DNA of 64,000 nt from Albidovulum sediminis (GTDB lineage Bacteria; Pseudomonadota; Alphaproteobacteria; Rhodobacterales; Rhodobacteraceae), in contig NZ_JAOCQF010000003.1 of NCBI RefSeq assembly GCF_025380365.1, positions 186,001-250,000 on the forward strand, given 5' to 3'. The position numbers and the translations under genes are program-made. This document shows, piece after piece, positions 1 to 9,610 of this stretch. Under the pieces are notes generated by a model. The model saw only the letters and a program-made list of their open reading frames with translations, had not been told where the DNA came from and did not search any database. The number at the start of each line of letters is the position of its first letter. Position 1 is the first letter of the stretch.

Positions 1-29
1 AACGATCCGCAGCGAAGGTCAGGAGATCC

Positions 30-910
30 ATGCAAGCGCCGTCGAAGACAGGGGAAGGAACCGCGAAGGAGGTCTTCCTCGCCCTCCTCAAGCTAGGGCT
101 TACCTCGTTCGGCGGGCCCATCGCGCACCTGGGCTACTTCCGGGACGAGCTGGTGATCCGGAGGCAGTGGCTTGATGAGCGTGCCTATGCCGATCTCGTG
201 GCGCTGTGCCAGTTCCTGCCGGGGCCGACATCGACGCAGACCGGGTTCGCCATCGGTCTGATGCGGGCGGGCTGGGCCGGAGCACTGGCGGCCTTCGTGG
301 CCTTTACCCTGCCTTCTGCGCTGATGCTCGGTGCCTTTGCACTGGCAGGGGCAGGGATCGGACGACCAATCGGAGAAGGCGCGCTGCACGGGCTGAAGCT
401 GGTCGCCGTCGCCATCGTGGCACAGGCCGTCTGGGGCATGGCTCGCAGTCTATGCCCCGATCGCACCCGGACGGGAATCGCCGCCGGGGCTTTGCCCTGC
501 TGGCATTCCTGGCCGTCATGCTCCTCTTGCCCCTGATTGCGGGGACGTCGCAGGCCCTGGCCTTCGTCGACTGCTACTTCCGCGCGGGCGCGCTGGTCTT
601 CGGTGGAGGGCATGTGGTCCTGCCCATGCTACAGGCCGAAATCGTGGCGCCCGGCTGGGTTTCGCCCGATCGGTTTCTTGCCGGTTACGGTGCGGCGCAG
701 GCGGTTCCCGGGCCGCTGTTCACCTTCGCGGCCTATCTTGGCGCGGTCACCCCGGTCGAGCCGAATTGATTGCCCGGCGCGGTCGGGAACAGCACGGACT
801 TTGCCTTGGCGCTTGCCAGCTTCCTGCTGCTGGTCGTCTGGAAGGCTCCGCCGTGGTTCGTCGTCGTCGCAGCCGCGATGAGCGGCGCGACCCTCACACT
901 GCTTGCCTGA
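30..910 (+). pseudogene. chrA: Decayed chromate transporter gene (ChrA family)
   Basis: The first part (30 to about 480) encodes a good ChrA amino-terminal half, with the conserved LTSFGGPIAHLG segment and the QFLPGPTSTQ loop, behind a clear AGGAG ribosome site at 21-25. Near 460-500 the homology jumps to another frame, where the second ChrA half continues with ALVFGGGHVVLP and GAAQAVPGPLFTFAAYLGA. That frame meets TGA at 767-769, and after it the carboxy-terminal helix (ALASFLLLVVWKAPPW) resumes in the same frame to a stop at 908-910. Only about 290 codons remain of a family usually near 400-450, so a stretch is missing both around the frameshift and after residue PN at the internal stop. 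I read it as a chromate exporter remnant with a frameshift, a nonsense codon and deletions. A functional short product is unlikely. Confidence 0.85.
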
Positions 911-942
911 CGGCCGCTGGCACGCTGACCCGAAGGGCGGCG

Positions 943-1785
943 CTACCTGCGATAGGTCCGCGGGTCCAGCGCGCCGCCCGAGGCAGGACCGCGCAGGGGC
1001 TGGATCAGCATCCGGTCAAGCCACAGGTCGCGCGGCGTGCGGAACTGCTCGATGCCGATCTCCATCCGATCATGCCCCTTTGCCGGCTGGGCGACATAGG
1101 TGCCCAGAAGCCGGTCCCACCAGGGAACCGAGAAGCCGAAGTTGGAGTTCGTCTCGCGCGGGTCAACCGAGTGATGAACGCGGTGCATGTCCGGCGTGAC
1201 GAGGACCAGGCGCAACACGCGATCCAGCCCGGGCCGCAGGGTGATGTTGGAGTGATTGAAGAGAGAGGCGGCATTCAGGATCACCTCGAAGGCCAGGACC
1301 GCGATCGCGGGCGCGCCGATCGCGCCCACCACGGCAAGCTTGATCGCCATCGAGAGAAGGATCTCGATCGGGTGAAAGCGCAGGCCCGTGGTCGCGTCGA
1401 AATCCAGGTCCGCGTGATGCATGCGGTGCAGGCGCCAAAGCCCCGGAACGGCATGGAACATCACATGCTGAAGATAGATCGCCAGATCGAGGATCAGGAT
1501 CGCGCCGACGAAGGCAAACCAGCGCGGCACCTCGATGACGTTGAAAAGCCCCCAGCCCTTCGCCTCGGCCATCCCGGCCAGGCCCACCGCGAGAACCGGG
1601 AACGACAAGCGCAGCACCGCCGTGTCGAGCGCGACCAGCGCCAGGTTGTTGGTCCAGCGGATCAGCCGGGGAATCTCGCGCCGGCGCCTTGGCGCCGCCA
1701 GTTCCCACACCATCATCGCGACCAGAACGCCCAGAAAGGCAGCCAGCCGGAAACCGGGCTCATGGACCAGCAGGAACTCGGACAT
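943..1785 (-). CDS. Sterol desaturase / fatty acid hydroxylase family protein
   Basis: A 280-residue membrane di-iron oxygenase of the fatty acid hydroxylase superfamily. The histidine clusters that bind the two irons are all present: HVMFH (107-111), HRMHH (120-124), FNHSN (H178) and HRVHH (201-205). Hydrophobic segments lie near 13-30, 45-70, 90-110 and 143-175. The ATG at 1785 starts the conserved region; an upstream in-frame extension begins with TTG and has no family-like sequence, so I left it out. The family hydroxylates or desaturates lipids in the inner membrane; the actual substrate cannot be read from the sequence. It is divergent from the efflux adaptor at 2027 and convergent with the chrA remnant. 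Confidence 0.9.
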   Translation of the reverse strand: MSEFLLVHEPGFRLAAFLGVLVAMMVWELAAPRRRREIPRLIRWTNNLALVALDTAVLRLSFPVLAVGLAGMAEAKGWGLFNVIEVPRWFAFVGAILILDLAIYLQHVMFHAVPGLWRLHRMHHADLDFDATTGLRFHPIEILLSMAIKLAVVGAIGAPAIAVLAFEVILNAASLFNHSNITLRPGLDRVLRLVLVTPDMHRVHHSVDPRETNSNFGFSVPWWDRLLGTYVAQPAKGHDRMEIGIEQFRTPRDLWLDRMLIQPLRGPASGGALDPRTYRR

Positions 1786-2026
1786 CGTGGCGACCTCGCC
1801 GCGGCCTTGGCGCTCGCAAGGCATCCATTGAATGTCTAGGGTTCGCGGGCAATCCCTGTCAACAAAGGCAGAGGCCGGCGCGACGAGTTGTGCATTCTTT
1901 CTGCCCTTGCAGGCAGCTTGGCGCGTTCTGTGCATTGACGCCGCGCGCACAACCGTTCAGTTAAGGGACCTGAACCGCCCAGGCTCTGTCCACGCGGCCT
2001 CGCAACAACAGCCAGAGATGATCCCC

Positions 2027-3136
2027 ATGGCAAAGCGGCTTTTCATCGCCATCATTCTTCTCGGTCTCGTGGTCGGGGGAATTGTCTGGTTCAAGTATTT
2101 CCGCGACGGGATGATCGCCCAGTTCATGGCAGGGCGCGTGCCGCCGCCGGTGCCGGTCACCGCGCAGACCGTCGAGCCCGTGACCTGGGAGCCGGGCATC
2201 GACGCCATCGGTACCGCGATCGCGGCGCGGGGTGTCGACCTGGCGATCGAGGCGGCGGGCATCGTCCGCGCCATCAACTTCGAGGCGAACGACAGCGTGG
2301 CCGAAGGCGCGGCGCTGGTGCTGATCGACGACGACAGCGAACGCGCCGCGCTTTCGGCTGCGCAGGCGTCCCTGGGTGTTGCCCTGACGGACGCACGCCG
2401 CGCGCAGACGCTGACCGAGCGCGGCGTCAGTGCCGCCAACACCGCCGAGACGGCCGAAGCCCTGGTCGAAAGCGCCCGCGCCCAGGTGGCGCAGGTCCAG
2501 ACCGCACTTGATGCCAAGACCTCGACCGCGCCCTTTGCGGGCGTGATCGGCATTCCGCGGATCGAGGTCGGACAGTATGTCTCGACCGGCGCGATCTTCG
2601 CGACGCTTCAGGACCTGAGCCAGATGCGGGTGGATTTCACCGTCCCTGAACAGCAATTGGGCGCACTCGAACTGGACGGGCCGATCAGCGTCAGCACCGA
2701 GGTCGGGGATTTCCGGGCCGAAGGCCGGATCACCGGGATCGAGCCCCAGGTCGATGCGAACTCGCGCCTGGTGTCGGTTCGTGCGGAAGTGAGCAACCCC
2801 AGTGGCCGGCTGTTCCCGGGCCAGTTCCTGCGCGTGCGGGTGTCGCTGCCGGCCGAAAACGGCGTGATCGCGGTCGCGCAGACGGCCGTCATCTCCAGCC
2901 TATACGGCGATTCGATCTATGTCGTCCGACCGGGCGAGGGCGAGGGTGCGTTGACCGTCGAGCAGGTCTTCGTGCAACTCGGGCGCCGGTCGGGCGGGCT
3001 GATCGAGGTGACGCAGGGGCTGGCGCCCGGTGACCAGATCGTCACGTCGGGCCAGAACCGGCTGTCGAACGGTGCGAAGGTGGTGATCGACACGTCCGTC
3101 GACCTTTCGGTGACGGATGGGCAGTCTGACGGATAG
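2027..3136 (+). CDS. RND efflux periplasmic adaptor (HlyD/AcrA-type)
   Basis: Membrane fusion protein of 369 residues that links an inner-membrane RND pump to an outer-membrane channel. An amino-terminal membrane anchor (about 5-22) is followed by a split lipoyl domain, a short alpha-helical hairpin rich in Ala and Gln, a beta-barrel and a membrane-proximal domain with the typical GQNRLSNGAKV ending. The start at 2027 has AGAG upstream at a usable distance; ATG at 2018 is an alternative three codons earlier. It ends 9 bases before the RND gene and forms an operon with it and the epimerase-family gene. No outer-membrane partner is in the window, so the channel must be encoded elsewhere. Substrate unknown. 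Confidence 0.92.
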   Translation: MAKRLFIAIILLGLVVGGIVWFKYFRDGMIAQFMAGRVPPPVPVTAQTVEPVTWEPGIDAIGTAIAARGVDLAIEAAGIVRAINFEANDSVAEGAALVLIDDDSERAALSAAQASLGVALTDARRAQTLTERGVSAANTAETAEALVESARAQVAQVQTALDAKTSTAPFAGVIGIPRIEVGQYVSTGAIFATLQDLSQMRVDFTVPEQQLGALELDGPISVSTEVGDFRAEGRITGIEPQVDANSRLVSVRAEVSNPSGRLFPGQFLRVRVSLPAENGVIAVAQTAVISSLYGDSIYVVRPGEGEGALTVEQVFVQLGRRSGGLIEVTQGLAPGDQIVTSGQNRLSNGAKVVIDTSVDLSVTDGQSDG

Positions 3137-3145
3137 GGGCGGCGA

Positions 3146-6100
3146 ATGCATTTCTCCGAAATCTTCATCCGCAGGCCCGTCCTGTCGACCGTTCTCGCGG
3201 CGCTGATCACCTTCCTCGGGCTTGCCTCGGTGGTGAACCTGCCGGTGCGGCAGTACCCGGAGGTCGAGGAAAGCGTCATCACCATCACGACGGTCTATCC
3301 CGGCGCGGCACCCGACCTCATCCAGGGATTCGTGACTTCGCCCATCGCGGCTGCCGTGTCGACGACCGAGAACGTGGACTACATCACCAGCCAGTCGCGG
3401 CCCTCGGCCTCGGTGGTGACGGTGCAGATGCGGCTTGGCGCCGACCCCGACATTGCGCTGACCGAGGTCATGTCGAAGGTCCAGCAGGTGCGGGGCGAGT
3501 TGCCGCAGGATACCGAGGATCCGGTCATCGCCAAGGGGACGGGGCGCACCTTCGCGCTGATGTACCTGGCGGTCCGCAACCCGAACATGACGCCGGAGCA
3601 GTTGAACGAATACCTCTCGCGCGTGGTGCGGCCGCGGGTCACCAACATCGGCGGCGTGGCGCAGATGGAAATTCTGGGGGGGCAGACCTATGCGATGCGC
3701 ATCTGGCTCGACCCGCTGAAGCTTTCCGCGCGGGGCGTGACCGCTTCCGAAGTGCTGGCCGCGATCCGGTCCTCGAATTTCCTCTCGGCCCCCGGAAAGA
3801 CCGAGAACGAGTATTTCTCCTACGCCCTGACGCTCGATTCCACGATCCAGACGCCTGAGGCCTTCGGCGCGCTTCCGCTGGCCCAGGGCGCAAACGGCGT
3901 GGTCCGCCTGCGCGACGTCGCGCAGATCGAGCTTGCCTCGGGAACCACCGACGCCATCGTGATGTTCGGGGGCGAACGCGGCACGTTCATCGGGATCATT
4001 CCCGCGCCCGGCGAAAACCAGCTTGATGTCGCCACAAACGTCCGCGACGCCCTGCCCGCGCTGACCGCGACGCTGCCGCGGGGGATGACCATCGACCTCG
4101 TCTACGATTCGACCGAGACCATCGCCGCCTCGATCGAGGAGGTGTTCAAGACCATCGCCGAGGCCGTCCTGATCGTCGTCGTCGTGATCCTTCTCTTCCT
4201 CGGCTCGTTCCGGTCGGTGCTGATGCCGATCGTCACCATCCCGCTGTCGCTGATCGGCGTCTGTTCGGTGATGCTGGCGCTGGGGTATTCGATCAACCTG
4301 CTGACGCTTCTGGCGATGGTGCTGGCCATCGGGCTGGTGGTCGACGACGCGATTGTCGTGGTCGAGAACATCCACCGCCACATCGACGAGGGCATGAAGC
4401 CCGCGCGCGCAGCCATCCGCGGCATGAAGGAGATCACCGGGCCCGTCATCGCCATGACGATCACGCTGGCGGCGGTACTTTCGCCCCTGGCCTTCACGGG
4501 CGGTCTGACAGGATCACTCTTCACCGAATTCGCGCTGACGCTTGCGGGGTCGGTGGTCATTTCCGGGGTCGTCGCACTGACGATCACGCCCGCGATGTCG
4601 GCGCGCCTGCTCAGCCACGATGCGCCGGGCAGATTCCAGCGCACCGTCGACCGGGCGCTGGGCGGTCTTGCCAACTGGTACGAACGGCGGGTGTCCTCCT
4701 CGCTCGATTATCGACCGGTGACCATGCTCATGGTCCTGGCGCTGCTCAGCGTGTCCGGGTTCATGTTCGTGAACACCTCCTCGGAGCTTGCCCCAGAGGA
4801 AGACAACGGCGCGCTTTTCGCGATCATGAACGGCCCCCGCTACGCGACCCTCGAATACACGGACGCCTTCACCCAGGAGGTCAGCCGCCGCACTGCGGAT
4901 ATCGAGGAAGTGCGGACCTCGTTTTCCGTCGCGGGCATGGGCGGGGCCTCCAGCTCCGGTTTCTACATCTGGGCGTTCAAGGACTGGGCCGACCGCAGCC
5001 GCAGCCAGTCCGAGATCCAGCAGCAGATCCAGGCCATCCTCGACAACGCACCGGGGCTGCAAAGCTATGTCTTCGCGCCCCCGTCGCTGCCCGGCGCGGG
5101 TGGCGGGCTGCCGATCTCGATGATCATCCAGTCCATCCACGCGCCCGAGCGTGTGGTCGAGATCGCCGAGGAAATCCGTGCCAAGGCGATGCAGTCGGGC
5201 ATGTTCATCGTCGTGCAGAACAGCCTGTCCTTCGACGCACCGCAGGTTCGGCTGACCATCGACCGCGACCGCGCCGCGCAGCTGGGCGTGGCCGTCAGCG
5301 ACATCGGCTCCACCCTTGGCCTGCTTGTCGGCGGTGGCGCGGTGGCGCAGTTCGACCGCGATTCCAACAGCTACGACGTCATCACCCAGGTTCCGCGCGA
5401 ATGGCGCGACAACCCCGAACGGCTGGGCGAGTTCTTCGTGCGGTCACGGTCGGGCGACATGGTCCCGCTGGCCTCGGTCGTCACCATCGAGGACACCGTC
5501 TCCGCCGCGGCCATCGAGCAGTTCAACCAGCTCAACTCTGCCACGCTTTCGGCCATGCCGATGATCGGCATCTCCAGCGGCGTCGCGCTGGCCGAGCTTG
5601 AGCGGATCACCAACGAGGTTTTGCCGGACGGGTTCTTCATCGACTATTCCGGCCAGTCGCGGCTGGAAAAGACCGAAGGCAACACGATCCTGCTGGCATT
5701 CGGCGCCGCGCTGGTGGTGATCTACCTGGTCCTTGCCGCGCAGTTCGAAAGCTTCCGCGATCCGTTCATCATCCTGATGTCGGTGCCGCTGTCGATCTTC
5801 GGCGCGATGCTACCGCTGTTCTTCGGTGCGAGCACGCTGAACATCTACACCCAGGTGGGGTTGATCACGCTGATCGGCCTGATCACCAAGCACGGCATCC
5901 TGATGGTAGAATTCGCCAACCAGCAACGCGAGGAACATGGGCTTTCGCGCCGCCAGGCCATCGTCGCCGCGGCCAAGACCCGCCTGCGCCCGATCCTGAT
6001 GACGACCGCGGCGATGGTGCTTGCGGTGGTGCCGCTGATCATCGCCGAGGGTGCGGGCGCCGCCGCCCGTCAGGCCATGGGCCTCGTGATCTTCGCGGGC

Positions 6101-6223
6101 CTCATGATCGGCACGATGTTCACGCTTTTCGTCGTGCCCATGTTCTACACGCTCATCTCCCGCAGCGACGCGGACTACCTGCTGCACAAGCGCGGGGAAG
6201 AGATGCGCTTTGGAACGGCCTGA
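3146..6223 (+). CDS. RND multidrug efflux transporter (AcrB/MexB-like permease)
   Basis: Full-length 1025-residue inner-membrane proton/drug antiporter of the hydrophobe-amphiphile type. The protein starts with FIRRPVLSTVLAALITFLG, the usual first helix. Transmembrane helix 4 carries the proton-relay aspartate pair (D400, D401) in GLVVDDAIVVVENIH. Two large periplasmic loops (about 40-330 and 560-860) and the second helix bundle (GLITLIGLITKHGILMVEFAN) are intact. It sits directly after its adaptor gene and 6 bases before an AGE-family gene. The exported compounds cannot be told from sequence. No local regulator was seen for this operon. Confidence 0.95.
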   Translation: MHFSEIFIRRPVLSTVLAALITFLGLASVVNLPVRQYPEVEESVITITTVYPGAAPDLIQGFVTSPIAAAVSTTENVDYITSQSRPSASVVTVQMRLGADPDIALTEVMSKVQQVRGELPQDTEDPVIAKGTGRTFALMYLAVRNPNMTPEQLNEYLSRVVRPRVTNIGGVAQMEILGGQTYAMRIWLDPLKLSARGVTASEVLAAIRSSNFLSAPGKTENEYFSYALTLDSTIQTPEAFGALPLAQGANGVVRLRDVAQIELASGTTDAIVMFGGERGTFIGIIPAPGENQLDVATNVRDALPALTATLPRGMTIDLVYDSTETIAASIEEVFKTIAEAVLIVVVVILLFLGSFRSVLMPIVTIPLSLIGVCSVMLALGYSINLLTLLAMVLAIGLVVDDAIVVVENIHRHIDEGMKPARAAIRGMKEITGPVIAMTITLAAVLSPLAFTGGLTGSLFTEFALTLAGSVVISGVVALTITPAMSARLLSHDAPGRFQRTVDRALGGLANWYERRVSSSLDYRPVTMLMVLALLSVSGFMFVNTSSELAPEEDNGALFAIMNGPRYATLEYTDAFTQEVSRRTADIEEVRTSFSVAGMGGASSSGFYIWAFKDWADRSRSQSEIQQQIQAILDNAPGLQSYVFAPPSLPGAGGGLPISMIIQSIHAPERVVEIAEEIRAKAMQSGMFIVVQNSLSFDAPQVRLTIDRDRAAQLGVAVSDIGSTLGLLVGGGAVAQFDRDSNSYDVITQVPREWRDNPERLGEFFVRSRSGDMVPLASVVTIEDTVSAAAIEQFNQLNSATLSAMPMIGISSGVALAELERITNEVLPDGFFIDYSGQSRLEKTEGNTILLAFGAALVVIYLVLAAQFESFRDPFIILMSVPLSIFGAMLPLFFGASTLNIYTQVGLITLIGLITKHGILMVEFANQQREEHGLSRRQAIVAAAKTRLRPILMTTAAMVLAVVPLIIAEGAGAAARQAMGLVIFAGLMIGTMFTLFVVPMFYTLISRSDADYLLHKRGEEMRFGTA

Positions 6224-6229
6224 ACAGCC

Positions 6230-7495
6230 ATGACGCCGGAAGCCCCCGCACCCATGCCCTGGATCGGGACGCAAGGGGGCGACCTTGCGGCACGGCCGGC
6301 GCACCGCGACTGGCTGATGACGCAAGCGTGCGACCTGATCGGCTTCTTCCGCCGGGGCGCGCTCAATCCAAGCGGCGGCTTCTTCGCGCTTGACGATGCG
6401 GGCGGCCCGCTGCCGGCCTCCGGCCCTGGCGGGCCGGTGCGCCACCTGCACGAAACCACGCGAATGGTTCACTGCTTTGCCATCGCGCATCTTCTTGGCC
6501 TGCCGGGATCGGACCGCATGATCGGCCACGGCATGGCATTCCTGCGCCAGCGCCATCGCGACCGTGCACAGGGCGGCTGGTTCTGGTCGGTGGACGATGC
6601 CGGCCCGGTTGACGCCACGAAGCAGGCCTATGGCCACGCCTTCGTGCTTCTTGCCGCGTCGTCGGCCAAGGTCGTCGGCCATCCGGACGCCGATGCACTG
6701 ATCGAGGATGCAACGGCGATCCTGAACCAGCGCTTCTGGGACGAGGCCGCAGGCGCCACGACCGAGGAATACGGCGCCGATTGGCAGCCGCTCGGCTCCT
6801 ATCGCGGACAGAACTCCAACATGCACCTGACCGAGGCGCTGATGGCCGCCTATGAGGCCACCGCCGAACCCGACTACCTGCGCAAGGCCGAACGCATCGC
6901 CGGACTGATCATCGACCGTCACGCCCGCAGCCTTGGCTGGCGCGTGGCGGAACACTTCCGCGCCGACTGGAGCGTGGATCGCGATTATGCGGGCGACCCG
7001 ATGTTCCGCCCCGCCGGCACCACGCCCGGCCACGCGCTGGAATGGAGCCGCCTTCTGATCCAGCTTTGGGAACTGGGCGGGCGCCGCCTGTCCTGGCTGC
7101 CAGATGCCGCGCGTAACCTGTTCCTGCACACCTGCGACATCGGCTGGGACAGGGAGACAGGCGGGTTCTACTACACGCTCGACTGGAACGACCGCCCGGA
7201 CCGCGCGGACCGCTACTGGTGGCCCTGCGCCGAAGGCATCGCCGCCGCCGCGGTGCTGCGACAGACCGGGGGCGATGCCCGTTTCGAAGCCTGGTACCGG
7301 CGCATCTGGGATTTCACCGCAAGCCACCTGATCGACACGGAACGCGGAGGCTGGTTCCCTGAACTGGACGGAGACCTGAGGCCGATATCCGCGGTCTTCC
7401 GGGGCAAGCCCGACCTCTACCACGCATTGCAAGCGTGCCTGATCCCGCTTCTTCCTGCGGACGGCAGCATCACCCGCGGGCTTTCCCGCGCGTGA
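6230..7495 (+). CDS. AGE-family sugar epimerase/isomerase
   Basis: A 421-residue protein of the N-acylglucosamine 2-epimerase / aldose-ketose isomerase (YihS-like) family, a cytoplasmic (alpha/alpha)6 barrel. Family landmarks are RHLHETTRMVH (71-81), KQAYGHAF (H136), the NSNMHLTEA segment (H199), GHALEWSRLL (H268, E271) and the late KPDLYHALQ with the final active-site histidine. The family interconverts sugars such as mannose/fructose or N-acetylglucosamine/N-acetylmannosamine; which reaction applies here is not evident. It starts 6 bases after the RND transporter stop and so is probably co-transcribed with the efflux pump, an unusual partner. A short UUCG hairpin follows the stop. Confidence 0.88.
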   Translation: MTPEAPAPMPWIGTQGGDLAARPAHRDWLMTQACDLIGFFRRGALNPSGGFFALDDAGGPLPASGPGGPVRHLHETTRMVHCFAIAHLLGLPGSDRMIGHGMAFLRQRHRDRAQGGWFWSVDDAGPVDATKQAYGHAFVLLAASSAKVVGHPDADALIEDATAILNQRFWDEAAGATTEEYGADWQPLGSYRGQNSNMHLTEALMAAYEATAEPDYLRKAERIAGLIIDRHARSLGWRVAEHFRADWSVDRDYAGDPMFRPAGTTPGHALEWSRLLIQLWELGGRRLSWLPDAARNLFLHTCDIGWDRETGGFYYTLDWNDRPDRADRYWWPCAEGIAAAAVLRQTGGDARFEAWYRRIWDFTASHLIDTERGGWFPELDGDLRPISAVFRGKPDLYHALQACLIPLLPADGSITRGLSRA

Positions 7496-7506
7496 ATCGC
7501 GTACCC

Positions 7507-7528
7507 GGCCCTTCGGGGCGGTCTTTTT
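7507..7528 (+). terminator. Short UUCG-loop terminator after the AGE-family gene
   Basis: GCCC-TTCG-GGGC forms a four-pair stem closed by the very stable TTCG tetraloop (7508-7519), and a run of five T follows at 7524-7528. It lies 12 bases after the stop of the efflux/epimerase operon and before mcl1. The stem is short, so it may be only partly effective. Confidence 0.5.
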
Positions 7529-7619
7529 CTGCACCTGCGAAAGCCCGCTTGCACGCCGCAGCGCAATATCATATCCCCTAGGCGACTTATCACGAAACTT
7601 CCTTGCGAGACGACCTGCC

Positions 7620-8576
7620 ATGAGCTTTCGCCTTCAACCCGCCGCACCCGCCCGCCCCAACCGCTGCCAGCTGTTCGGTCCCGGCTCCCGCCCAGCCCTT
7701 TTCGAGAAGATGGCGGCATCGGCGGCCGACGTGATCAACCTCGACCTCGAGGATTCGGTCGCGCCCGACGACAAGGCGCAGGCACGCCGGAACATCATCC
7801 AGGCCATCGGCGACGTGGACTGGGGCACGAAGCATCTCTCGGTCCGCATCAACGGCCTCGATACCCCCTTCTGGTACCGCGATGTAGTCGACTTGCTGGA
7901 AAACGCTTCCGAACGGCTCGACCAGATCATGATCCCCAAGGTGGGCTGCGCGGCCGATGTCTATGCCGTGGATGCCCTTGTGACGGCGGTCGAGGCCGCG
8001 ATGGGGCGCCGGAAGCGCATCGCGCTCGAAGTCATCATCGAATCCGCTGCCGGCATCTCGCACGTCGAGGAAATCGCGGCATCCTCCCCCCGCCTTCAGG
8101 CGATGAGCCTTGGCGCAGCGGATTTTGCCGCCTCCATGGGCATGCAGACGACCGGCATCGGCGGGACGCAGGAAAACTACTACATGATACGCGAGGGGGT
8201 CCGGCACTGGCCCGACCCATGGCACTGGGCGCAGGCCGCCATCGTCGCCGCCTGCCGGACCCATGGTGTCCTGCCGGTGGACGGCCCCTTCGGCGACTTT
8301 TCCGACGACGAGGGCTTCCGCGCCCAGGCGCGTCGGTCGGCCACGCTCGGCATGGTCGGGAAATGGGCGATCCACCCGAAGCAGGTGGCGCTTGCCAACG
8401 AGGTCTTCACGCCGTCTGAGGCCCAGGTGGCCGAGGCGCGCGAGATCCTTGCCGCGATGGAGGCCGCCAAGGCCGCGGGCCAGGGTGCGGCCACCTACAA
8501 GGGACGGCTGGTGGACATCGCCTCGATGCGCCAGGCCGAGGTCATCGTGCGGCAGGCGGAACTGATCGGCGGCTGA
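7620..8576 (+). CDS. mcl1: L-malyl-CoA/beta-methylmalyl-CoA lyase
   Basis: A 318-residue enzyme of the CitE-like HpcH/HpaI aldolase superfamily. It cleaves beta-methylmalyl-CoA to glyoxylate and propionyl-CoA, and L-malyl-CoA to acetyl-CoA and glyoxylate, in the ethylmalonyl-CoA pathway of acetate assimilation. The protein has the metal/CoA-site motif NLDLEDSVAPDDK (40-52), the ALEVIIESAAG strand with its metal-binding glutamate, and GMVGKWAIHPKQV near 248-260. Its length equals that of the Rhodobacter sphaeroides enzyme as I recall it. The substrate acetyl-CoA link fits with accA, phaA and phaB nearby. It is monocistronic, with hairpin upstream and a promoter-like site before accA downstream. 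Confidence 0.93.
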   Translation: MSFRLQPAAPARPNRCQLFGPGSRPALFEKMAASAADVINLDLEDSVAPDDKAQARRNIIQAIGDVDWGTKHLSVRINGLDTPFWYRDVVDLLENASERLDQIMIPKVGCAADVYAVDALVTAVEAAMGRRKRIALEVIIESAAGISHVEEIAASSPRLQAMSLGAADFAASMGMQTTGIGGTQENYYMIREGVRHWPDPWHWAQAAIVAACRTHGVLPVDGPFGDFSDDEGFRAQARRSATLGMVGKWAIHPKQVALANEVFTPSEAQVAEAREILAAMEAAKAAGQGAATYKGRLVDIASMRQAEVIVRQAELIGG

Positions 8577-8594
8577 CGCTCACCGCCACATGAG

Positions 8595-8625
8595 TTGCAT
8601 TTCTCCGGTCGCGGCTTCATATATC
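8595..8625 (+). promoter_or_regulatory. Candidate sigma-70 promoter for accA
   Basis: TTGCAT at 8595-8600 could serve as the -35 box and CATATA (8618-8623, spacing 17) or TATATC (8620-8625, spacing 19) as the -10 box, 24-30 bases before the accA ATG. This is the only AT-rich patch in the short mcl1-accA gap. The call rests on motif match alone. Confidence 0.4.
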
Positions 8626-8648
8626 CCGGGTCCTGAGCGGAGTGTCAC

Positions 8649-9608
8649 ATGAACTATCTCGAGTTCGAGAAGCCCCTGGCCGAGATCGAAGGCAAGGCCG
8701 AGGAACTGCGCGCGCTTGCCCGCAAGAACGAGGAGATGGATGTCGAAAAGGAAGCGGCAGCGCTTGACCGCAAGGCGGCCGAGATCCTGAAGGACCTCTA
8801 CAGGAACCTCGACCCGTGGCGGAAATGCCAGGTGGCCCGCCATCCCGACCGGCCCCACTGCAAGGACTACATCGACGCACTCTTCAACGAGTTCACCACA
8901 CTCGCGGGGGATCGCAACTTCGCCGACGACCACGCCGTGATGGGCGGCCTCGCCCGCTTCAACGATCAGCCCGTCGTCGTCATCGGCCATGAAAAGGGCA
9001 ACGACACCAAGTCGCGGATCGAGCGCAACTTCGGCATGGCCCGGCCCGAGGGCTACCGCAAGGCGATCCGGCTGATGGACCTGGCCCAGCGCTTCGGCCT
9101 TCCCGTCATCACCCTCGTCGATACGCCGGGCGCCTATCCGGGCAAGGGCGCGGAGGAACGCGGCCAGTCCGAGGCGATCGCGCGCGCCACCCAGAAATGC
9201 CTCGAGATCGGCGTGCCGCTCATCTCCGTCATCATCGGCGAGGGTGGGTCAGGCGGCGCGGTGGCCTTTGCGACCGCGAACCGCGTCGCCATGCTCGAAC
9301 ACTCGATCTATTCGGTGATCTCGCCCGAAGGCTGCGCCTCGATCCTGTGGAAGGACGCCGAGAAGATGCGCGAGGCCGCCGAGGCGCTGCGCCTGACCGC
9401 GCAGGACCTGCTGAAGCTTGGCGTCATCGACCGCATCATCCCCGAACCTCTCGGAGGGGCGCAGCGCGGCCGCAAGGACGCGATCGACGCGGTCGGCAAG
9501 GCCATCGAGGTCATGCTGAAGGAGCTTGCGGGCAAGAAACCCGCCGAACTGGTCAAGGACCGGCGGCAGAAGTTCCTCGACATGGGGTCGAAAAGCCTCG
9601 CGGCCTGA
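8649..9608 (+). CDS. accA: Acetyl-CoA carboxylase carboxyltransferase subunit alpha
   Basis: The 319-residue alpha subunit of the carboxyltransferase half of acetyl-CoA carboxylase, which with AccD moves the carboxyl group from biotin to acetyl-CoA to give malonyl-CoA for fatty acid synthesis. The sequence is collinear with the family from [14 protein letters not shown] through the amino-terminal helical region and the crotonase fold, with [28 protein letters not shown], the oxyanion glycines in GEGGSGGA and the [15 protein letters not shown] segment. Full length. The other subunits are not in the window. The gene is convergent with plsC. Confidence 0.97.
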   Translation: MNYLEFEKPLAEIEGKAEELRALARKNEEMDVEKEAAALDRKAAEILKDLYRNLDPWRKCQVARHPDRPHCKDYIDALFNEFTTLAGDRNFADDHAVMGGLARFNDQPVVVIGHEKGNDTKSRIERNFGMARPEGYRKAIRLMDLAQRFGLPVITLVDTPGAYPGKGAEERGQSEAIARATQKCLEIGVPLISVIIGEGGSGGAVAFATANRVAMLEHSIYSVISPEGCASILWKDAEKMREAAEALRLTAQDLLKLGVIDRIIPEPLGGAQRGRKDAIDAVGKAIEVMLKELAGKKPAELVKDRRQKFLDMGSKSLAA

Positions 9609-9610
9609 TC

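Noticed and set aside
1786-1950. Amino-terminal extension of the fatty acid hydroxylase from a TTG
   Set aside because: The added 55 residues do not resemble the family and the internal ATG at 1785 gives the usual start.
1935-1964. TTGACG before the first RND adaptor as a promoter
   Set aside because: No acceptable -10 box at 16-18 bases; spacing to the nearest AT-rich hexamer is too long.
2900-4381. Long open frame on the minus strand opposite the first RND gene
   Set aside because: Charged, Asp/His/Arg-rich composition typical of antisense frames in GC-rich genes; no family motif, and the plus strand holds a well-conserved RND protein.
5810-7621. Open frame of about 600 codons antisense to the RND and AGE genes
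   Set aside because: Spans two real genes on the other strand and has no recognisable domain.
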